DNA of 32,077 nt from Rummeliibacillus suwonensis (GTDB lineage: Bacteria > Bacillota > Bacilli > Bacillales_A > Planococcaceae). The notes beneath the pieces were generated by a model, which ran no database searches, was not told where the DNA came from, and saw only the letters and a list, made by a program, of their open reading frames with translations. A program made the translations under genes and the position numbers. Positions 26,204 through 32,077 of this stretch are shown piece by piece; within the stretch, counting starts at the first letter, position 1; the number at the start of each line of letters is the position of its first letter. The stretch covers positions 1 through 32,077 of the forward strand of contig NZ_VCBL01000003.1 in NCBI RefSeq assembly GCF_007896435.1. The letters run 5' to 3'.

Positions 26204-26218
26204 GTTAGGAGCGATACA

Positions 26219-27634
26219 ATGGATATGCTAATGATTCAATTAGAAAAAGATTCAAAAATCCCTCTTTATGAACAACTCTACGAAGAAATCAAGAAAGGAA
26301 TTATTGAAGGAACAATAGCCGTTCATACAAAACTTCCTTCAAAAAGAAAGCTTTCGGAATTTTTATCCATTAGCCAAACAACGGTGGAACTTGCCTATGC
26401 ACAATTAATAGCAGAGGGCTATATTACTTCTAAATCGCGTGTCGGCTTTTTTGTAGAGGCAATTGAGGAACTCGCTTATGTAGAAAAAACACTTCCTCAT
26501 CATGCCATAAAAAAAGCTTTAAACCCCCAAATTTTAATCGATTTTAATCCTGGAAAAATTGATACATCGTCTTTTCCATTTACGACTTGGCGCAAATATG
26601 CTAAAGAAGCCATTGACTATCATGAAAAAGATCTGTTGTTAACAGGCACCCCTCAAGGTGAACTTGGATTACGTGAACAAATTGCAAACTATCTATATCA
26701 ATCCAGAGGGGTCCTATGTTCACCTGAACAAATTGTCATAGGTTCTGGTACCGAACAGCTTCTGCCTATGATCATGAAGCTTTTAGGGGAAGAAAATCAA
26801 TATGCTATTGAAAACCCTGGCTATACACAAACTCATCATATTTTCAGCCAATATAATCAACAGGTAATCCCTATTAATGTTGATGAAGATGGCATGCAAA
26901 TTCAGGAATTGGAACACTCAAGTGCTAATATCGCTTATGTTACTCCATCTCATCAATTTCCAACGGGGGCAGTCCTTTCTGCATCACGCCGGGCGCAACT
27001 ATTAAATTGGGCGGCACAAGATGAGCAAAGATTTATTATTGAAGATGATTACGATAGTGAATTCCGTTATATTGGTAAACCCATTGCCTCCTTACAGGGA
27101 ATGGATCATCGAGATAAAGTTATTTATATTAGTACATTTTCTAAATCACTAATGCCTTCTTTGCGCATCGCCTATTTTGTATTACCAGAAAAATTATTAT
27201 CTCGATATTATAATATGTTCACATACTATACATCCACTGTCCCTCGTTTCGAACAACATATTTTAGCTCAATTTATGAGGGACGGTTATTTTTCCAAGCA
27301 TTTAAACCGTATGCGAAAAATTTACCGAAAAAAATTGGAAAAACTAACACATGCACTTATGCCTTATGCTCCAACAGTGACGATTTCTGGTGAACAAGCT
27401 GGCATGCACGTAGTATTGACTGTAAAACATGAAATGAATGCTTCAACATTAAGTAATATTGCATTACAACATGGAATAAGGATTACACCCATAAAGGAAT
27501 ATATGCTCGCACCTACCATTCAAAATCGAGAAGATCAATTTTTACTTGGCTTTGGAGGATTAGAAGAAAACGACATCTTAAATAATATCCAAAAGTTAAT
27601 GGATTGCTGGAATATACAAAACACTTTCAGATAA
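26219..27634 (+). CDS. pdxR: MocR/PdxR-like regulator (GntR domain fused to aminotransferase domain)
   Basis: The 471-residue protein has an N-terminal GntR winged helix (about residues 10-80: IPLYEQLYEEIKKGII, KLPSKRKLSEFLSISQTTVELAYAQL) and a class I aminotransferase-like domain with the PLP lysine Lys309 (FSKSLMPSLR) and EDDYDSEFRY. It lies divergent to pdxS, where PdxR activators of vitamin B6 synthesis are found in Listeria and actinobacteria, so PLP-responsive control of pdxST is likely. B. subtilis lacks this gene here. The stop codon falls in the ATAAA end of repeat copy B. Confidence 0.88.
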   Translation: MDMLMIQLEKDSKIPLYEQLYEEIKKGIIEGTIAVHTKLPSKRKLSEFLSISQTTVELAYAQLIAEGYITSKSRVGFFVEAIEELAYVEKTLPHHAIKKALNPQILIDFNPGKIDTSSFPFTTWRKYAKEAIDYHEKDLLLTGTPQGELGLREQIANYLYQSRGVLCSPEQIVIGSGTEQLLPMIMKLLGEENQYAIENPGYTQTHHIFSQYNQQVIPINVDEDGMQIQELEHSSANIAYVTPSHQFPTGAVLSASRRAQLLNWAAQDEQRFIIEDDYDSEFRYIGKPIASLQGMDHRDKVIYISTFSKSLMPSLRIAYFVLPEKLLSRYYNMFTYYTSTVPRFEQHILAQFMRDGYFSKHLNRMRKIYRKKLEKLTHALMPYAPTVTISGEQAGMHVVLTVKHEMNASTLSNIALQHGIRITPIKEYMLAPTIQNREDQFLLGFGGLEENDILNNIQKLMDCWNIQNTFR

Positions 27635-27832
27635 AGTTCAGTGGGGGTTTTCTTCATCCCCCGCTGAACTAAAGGAACGGAAGTGAAAAGCGCCACGTCC
27701 TGTGGCAACACCTGAGTGACCAACATCTTGCCGGTCCAAACCAATCGGGCGCATGTGGCAGTTCATCCCCCATCTATCTTTCTCGTTTCTCGCTAAACCT
27801 ATGGTGGGGATCTTACTGCCTGTTAACACATG
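27631..27832 (-). mobile_element. Structured repeat, copy B (IS200/IS605-like non-autonomous element or ncRNA)
   Basis: About 200 nt with the same order of blocks and the same orientation as copy A. Hairpin 1 is GTTCAGTGGGGG/CCCCCGCTGAAC (27637-27668), with the same 10-nt loop as copy A. Next come GCCAC-GTCCT-GTGGC, a GACC...GGTC hairpin, and the closing GGCAGT/ACTGCC stem with ATCCCC/GGGGAT. One stem pair is T-A in A and G-C in B, a compensatory change. ATAAA lies at both ends. Minus-strand reading starts after TTTTAT. Open frames across it are not real genes. Confidence 0.6.
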
Positions 27833-28123
27833 ATAAAATTGGCTTTAAATAGATCAACATTACTTCTATAACACCAGCAACAACCATACAATCATATGAA
27901 ACTCTATGCAGTAGTAGGACGATGCTTTTTCACCCCCTACTGTATAATGCTAGTCAAACTGATCTAATTATTCCTTACTTGGCTTGTCTCTGCTTTTTTG
28001 CGTAAAAACTTGTAGATGTATAGATTGGGAGTAATCGCTCATGAAAAGTAGTAGAAATTTTACAGAAGGTTCATATAGGATCAACATTTTTCAAAGAGCA
28101 GCAAGTTTTAAGTACTTTAAATG
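27833..28123. other. Gene-free gap between repeat B and dacA
   Basis: I see no gene. There is a partial inverted repeat CAGTAG...CTACTG (about 27920-27955) without a T-run. The string GATCAACATT occurs near both 27854 and 28080, which may be chance. Confidence 0.5.
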
Positions 28124-28126
28124 AAA

Positions 28127-28161
28127 AAAGGACTGACCATTACATCATGATCAATCCTTTT
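28127..28161 (-). terminator. dacA terminator
   Basis: On the minus strand an AAAGGATTGATCAT/ATGGTCAGTCCTTT stem with two wobble pairs is followed by TTTTTTCATTT, close to the dacA stop. Confidence 0.88.
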
Positions 28162-28174
28162 GAATGCTATATTT

Positions 28175-29470
28175 TTAAAATAAATTAGCAAAAAATTTAC
28201 CAATTTTTTTAAATGTCAAAGAGAACCAGCCTGCTTTCTCAGCAGTTGCTGTAGTTACAACATCCGCACCACTTGCAGAACTGTCAATAAATCCATAATC
28301 CTTACTAGATTTTTTATCGATTTCAACATGACCTACAACAGTTCCCTTTTTGGCAGGTGCATTTAATGTTTTTTTAGTTAACACAAGTTTTGCTTGATAA
28401 TCATCGACTTCACTTGTTTTTACCATCATAGAGATATCATCTTTTGTAGCAATTTTAACGTTTTTTTCTTTTCCATCTTTTACTGGTATTGATTTTTGGC
28501 TTTTAAAGGTATAACCTGCAGGCACAATTTTTTCTGTTGTAAATTGGCCAAAACCATAGTCAAATAATGTACGGGCAGCATTAAAACGTGCCATATGTTC
28601 TGCACCCTCTGCATGCATGACAACAGCGATTAATCGTGTATCATTGCGCTTTGCCGTACCTGTAAAACATTGACCAGCATAATCTGTTGTGCCTGTTTTA
28701 AGTCCATCGACTCCCTTATATTCTGCGACAAGACCTGGTAGCATAAAGTTCCAGTTATCCATTTTAATCGCATCATCTGTACCTTCACGGAATGTCTTTC
28801 TAGAAATACTTGAAGTTTTCAATACTTCAGGATGATCTTTCAATAAATGATAGGCAAGGCGTGCTACAGATTTTGCTGGTAATTTGTTTTCATCACTAGC
28901 TGACGTACCTTTTGGTTGCATTCCTTGTAATTGTGCATTATTAAGTCCTGTAGCATTTACAAAGTGATAATCTTCTAAGCCTAATTCTTTTGCTTTTTTG
29001 TTCATTAATGTTAGGAATTCTGTTTCAGATCCTGCGATTGTTTCGGCAATTGCGATGGTAGCAGCATTAGCTGAGTAAATAGCCATTGCTTCATATAATT
29101 CTTTTATTGTATATTCGCCATCTGCACGTAATGGAACATTACTTAATGCACGATCTTGTGAAATTTTGTAAGCATATTCTGATACTTTATATTTTTGATC
29201 CCATTTGATTTTTCCATCATTAATGGCGTCTAACAAAATATACTCTGTCAGCATTTTAGTCATACTAGCAATTCCAAGTGGTTGATCAGCATTTTTTTCA
29301 TACAAAATTTTACCTGAATCAGCATCGATTAAAATAGCTCCTTTTACAGGTAAGCCTAAATTATCTGCAGCACTTGCTGTGTTGCCTGCTGGTAATATGG
29401 CCAACATACTGAACATAAGAACAGCAGCTATCATGATGCTAAAAATTTTATTTTTTCTTGATGTTTTCAC
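28175..29470 (-). CDS. dacA: D-alanyl-D-alanine carboxypeptidase (PBP5 type)
   Basis: The 431-residue penicillin-binding protein trims the terminal D-Ala from peptidoglycan pentapeptides. It has an N-terminal signal peptide cut near ASAADN, then SMTK (catalytic Ser about 69), SAN (about 133-135) and KTG (about 258-260). The C-terminal PBP5 beta domain ends in an amphipathic anchor (GWFSLTFKKIGKFFANLF). The frame opens with ATG 29485, but the GTG at 29470 is 8 nt from GGAGG and is the better start. It lies directly after guaB, as in B. subtilis. Confidence 0.96.
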   Translation of the reverse strand: MKTSRKNKIFSIMIAAVLMFSMLAILPAGNTASAADNLGLPVKGAILIDADSGKILYEKNADQPLGIASMTKMLTEYILLDAINDGKIKWDQKYKVSEYAYKISQDRALSNVPLRADGEYTIKELYEAMAIYSANAATIAIAETIAGSETEFLTLMNKKAKELGLEDYHFVNATGLNNAQLQGMQPKGTSASDENKLPAKSVARLAYHLLKDHPEVLKTSSISRKTFREGTDDAIKMDNWNFMLPGLVAEYKGVDGLKTGTTDYAGQCFTGTAKRNDTRLIAVVMHAEGAEHMARFNAARTLFDYGFGQFTTEKIVPAGYTFKSQKSIPVKDGKEKNVKIATKDDISMMVKTSEVDDYQAKLVLTKKTLNAPAKKGTVVGHVEIDKKSSKDYGFIDSSASGADVVTTATAEKAGWFSLTFKKIGKFFANLF

Positions 29471-29550
29471 CCATTCTACCTCCATTTATGTATAGACTTA
29501 TCTCGCTCATTTTAACATACAATCATAGATTTCAACCATTAGATATTAAA

Positions 29551-29590
29551 AACACCCTTTCCGCTTCATAAATAATCACGAAAAGGGTGC
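29551..29590 (-). terminator. guaB terminator
   Basis: On the minus strand a CACCCTTTTCG...CGGAAAGGGTG hairpin is followed by TTTTTAAT, 14 nt after the guaB stop. dacA therefore probably has its own promoter. Confidence 0.9.
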
Positions 29591-29603
29591 TAAAGATATA
29601 TTC

Positions 29604-31137
<1,534 letters not shown>

Positions 31138-31173
31138 GGAATCTAAAATAAATAAGATTATTTAGATTTTTCT

Positions 31174-31650
31174 TTATAATAAGTTTTTAATATCATTTTC
31201 TATTTTTGAAGGTGAAGTTTGTGGAGCATATCGATCTATAACATGCCCGTTTTTATCAATCAAGAACTTAGTAAAATTCCATTTAATGTTTTCTGTTAGT
31301 AATCCTTTCTTTTCTGAAACAAGAAATTTAAACAGTGGTGATGCGTTTTCACCCTTAACATCTATCTTTGCAAACATTGGAAATTGAACATTATAATTCA
31401 ATTGACAATAAGCTAAGGTTTCATCAATATTAGCAAATTCCTGATTATTAAATTGGCTACATGGAAATCCTAAAATTGTAAATCCCTGATCTTTATACTT
31501 CTCGTATAACTCTTGTAATTCTTTAAATTGTGGTGTAAAGCCGCATTTACTTGCTGTATTGACAATCAACAGTGGATGTCCTTTAAAATCCTGCAAACTT
31601 TGTTGTTCTCCATCAGTCTTTTCTACGGTAAAATCATAAATATTCGTCAT
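31174..31650 (-). CDS. Glutathione peroxidase-family thiol peroxidase (BsaA type)
   Basis: The 158-residue thioredoxin-fold peroxidase has the peroxidatic Cys36 in NTASKCGFTPQ, the FPCSQFNNQE motif with the second cysteine, and WNFTKFL, which contributes the catalytic Trp and Asn. Firmicute members use thioredoxin and reduce hydroperoxides rather than using glutathione. It occupies the place between the rRNA operon and guaB where B. subtilis has yaaC, so it is a lineage-specific replacement. A GGGAGG motif precedes the ATG. No clear promoter was found in 31651-31810. Confidence 0.93.
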   Translation of the reverse strand: MTNIYDFTVEKTDGEQQSLQDFKGHPLLIVNTASKCGFTPQFKELQELYEKYKDQGFTILGFPCSQFNNQEFANIDETLAYCQLNYNVQFPMFAKIDVKGENASPLFKFLVSEKKGLLTENIKWNFTKFLIDKNGHVIDRYAPQTSPSKIENDIKNLL

Positions 31651-31810
31651 TTCAATTCCTCCCTGTAGCTTTTATTCTATTATTTATAACTGTATTCCTT
31701 TAAATCTTTTCTCACAACAAATAGAATGCTTAATTAAGCTTTTTGACAAGATTTCATCATAATTCAAGGGTAACTAATCATAATTTCAAAAAAGAAAAGC
31801 ACAATCCTGG

Positions 31811-31848
31811 AAAATGAAAAAAGCACAGTTGAATAATCAACTGTGCTT
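31811..31848 (-). terminator. rRNA operon terminator
   Basis: On the minus strand a perfect 12-bp stem (31837-31848 with 31821-31832, 4-nt loop) is followed by TTTTTTCATTTT, 8 nt after the 5S 3' end. Confidence 0.92.
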
Positions 31849-31856
31849 TATGTATG

Positions 31857-31972
31857 CCTAGCAACGTCCTACTCTCGCAGGGGGACAGCCCCCAACTACC
31901 ATTGGCGCTCAAGAGCTTAACTTCTGTGTTCGGCATGGGAACAGGTGTGACCTCTTGGCCATCATTACTAGA
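31857..31972 (-). rRNA. rrf: 5S ribosomal RNA
   Basis: About 116 nt on the minus strand. It has the conserved core ACCTGTTCCCATGCCGAACA, then GAAGTTAAGCTCTTGAGCGCC and the 3' GCGAGAGTAGGACGTTGCTAGGC. It is complete and closes an rRNA operon whose 23S and 16S genes lie beyond the right edge. Confidence 0.97.
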
Positions 31973-32077
31973 CTCTATGATTTGAAAGACAAGAATGTTC
32001 TGTCGCTTTTTCTAGAAAAGCCGATTCTTTAACATCTTTTCTTGTTCTTTCAAAACTGGATAAACTTCATTGAATTT
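31973..32077 (-). other. 23S-5S spacer of the rRNA operon
   Basis: The minus-strand sequence between 23S and 5S carries TTTTGAAAGAACAAG-like text, which resembles the leader at the left end of the window. No mature 23S end is visible. Confidence 0.75.

Noticed and set aside
27535-27829. Minus-strand frames of 63-69 codons across repeat B
   Set aside because: They run through conserved hairpins, lack ribosome binding sites, and do not continue in repeat A. The conservation pattern is structural, not codon-like.
31140-31168. Terminator for the peroxidase gene
   Set aside because: The 8-bp inverted repeat is AT-rich and followed by CCTTGACA rather than a T-run. It may be a guaB operator instead, so it is only mentioned with the guaB promoter.

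Overview
The window looks like a chromosomal, near-origin segment of a low-GC, spore-forming Bacillota in the Bacillaceae/Planococcaceae range (Lysinibacillus- or Solibacillus-like is my inference; nothing here fixes the genus). The base composition is strongly AT-rich and ribosome binding sites are strong GGAGG types. The gene set 5S rRNA, guaB, dacA, pdxST, serS, tRNA-Ser, dck/dgk, a SleL/YaaH-like glycosidase, tadA, SRP RNA, dnaX, ebfC, recR, yaaL, bofA, rRNA promoter matches the block between rrnO and rrnA of Bacillus subtilis. It is read here on the minus strand.

Layout from right to left, the main direction of transcription: the end of an rRNA operon (23S-5S spacer, 5S, terminator); a glutathione-peroxidase-like gene; guaB; dacA; a PdxR-type MocR regulator (plus strand) divergent from pdxS-pdxT; serS behind a T-box leader; then tadA (plus), a SleL-like spore lytic enzyme, dgk-dck, a LOG-family gene and tRNA-Ser (plus). 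Next comes a 13-kb catabolic island (about 4.2-17.3 kb), then SRP RNA, dnaX, ebfC, recR, yaaL and bofA. At the far left are the tandem P1/P2 promoters and leader of a second rRNA operon. So two rRNA operons in the same orientation bracket the window.

The island is the accessory part. Unit 1 (minus) encodes a fold-type II PLP enzyme, a Rid-like deaminase, a class I aminotransferase, an AEC permease and the 5-oxoprolinase subunits PxpB, PxpC and PxpA, and it ends in a clear terminator. Unit 2 (minus) encodes a YcsI/DUF1445 protein and a three-part TRAP transporter. Unit 3 (plus) encodes an omega-amidase-like nitrilase and a DUF2848 protein. An IclR-family regulator sits at the edge. All three units have a sigma-A-like promoter followed, 15-16 nt after the -10 box, by GGAA/TTCC-type or CTGAA/TTCAG-type symmetric elements, which suggests co-regulation. 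The content points to uptake and breakdown of glutamate/glutamine-derived lactams or related amino acids. The substrate is not established.

The other notable item is a pair of about 200-nt structured repeats, at 22.75-22.95 kb and 27.63-27.83 kb. They have the same orientation, conserved hairpins with a compensatory base change, and ATAAA at both ends of both copies. They look like non-autonomous IS200/IS605-type elements or copies of a structured RNA. Relative to the remembered B. subtilis order, the tRNA-Ser to tadA segment appears inverted. One repeat copy lies at one junction and the catabolic island at the other.
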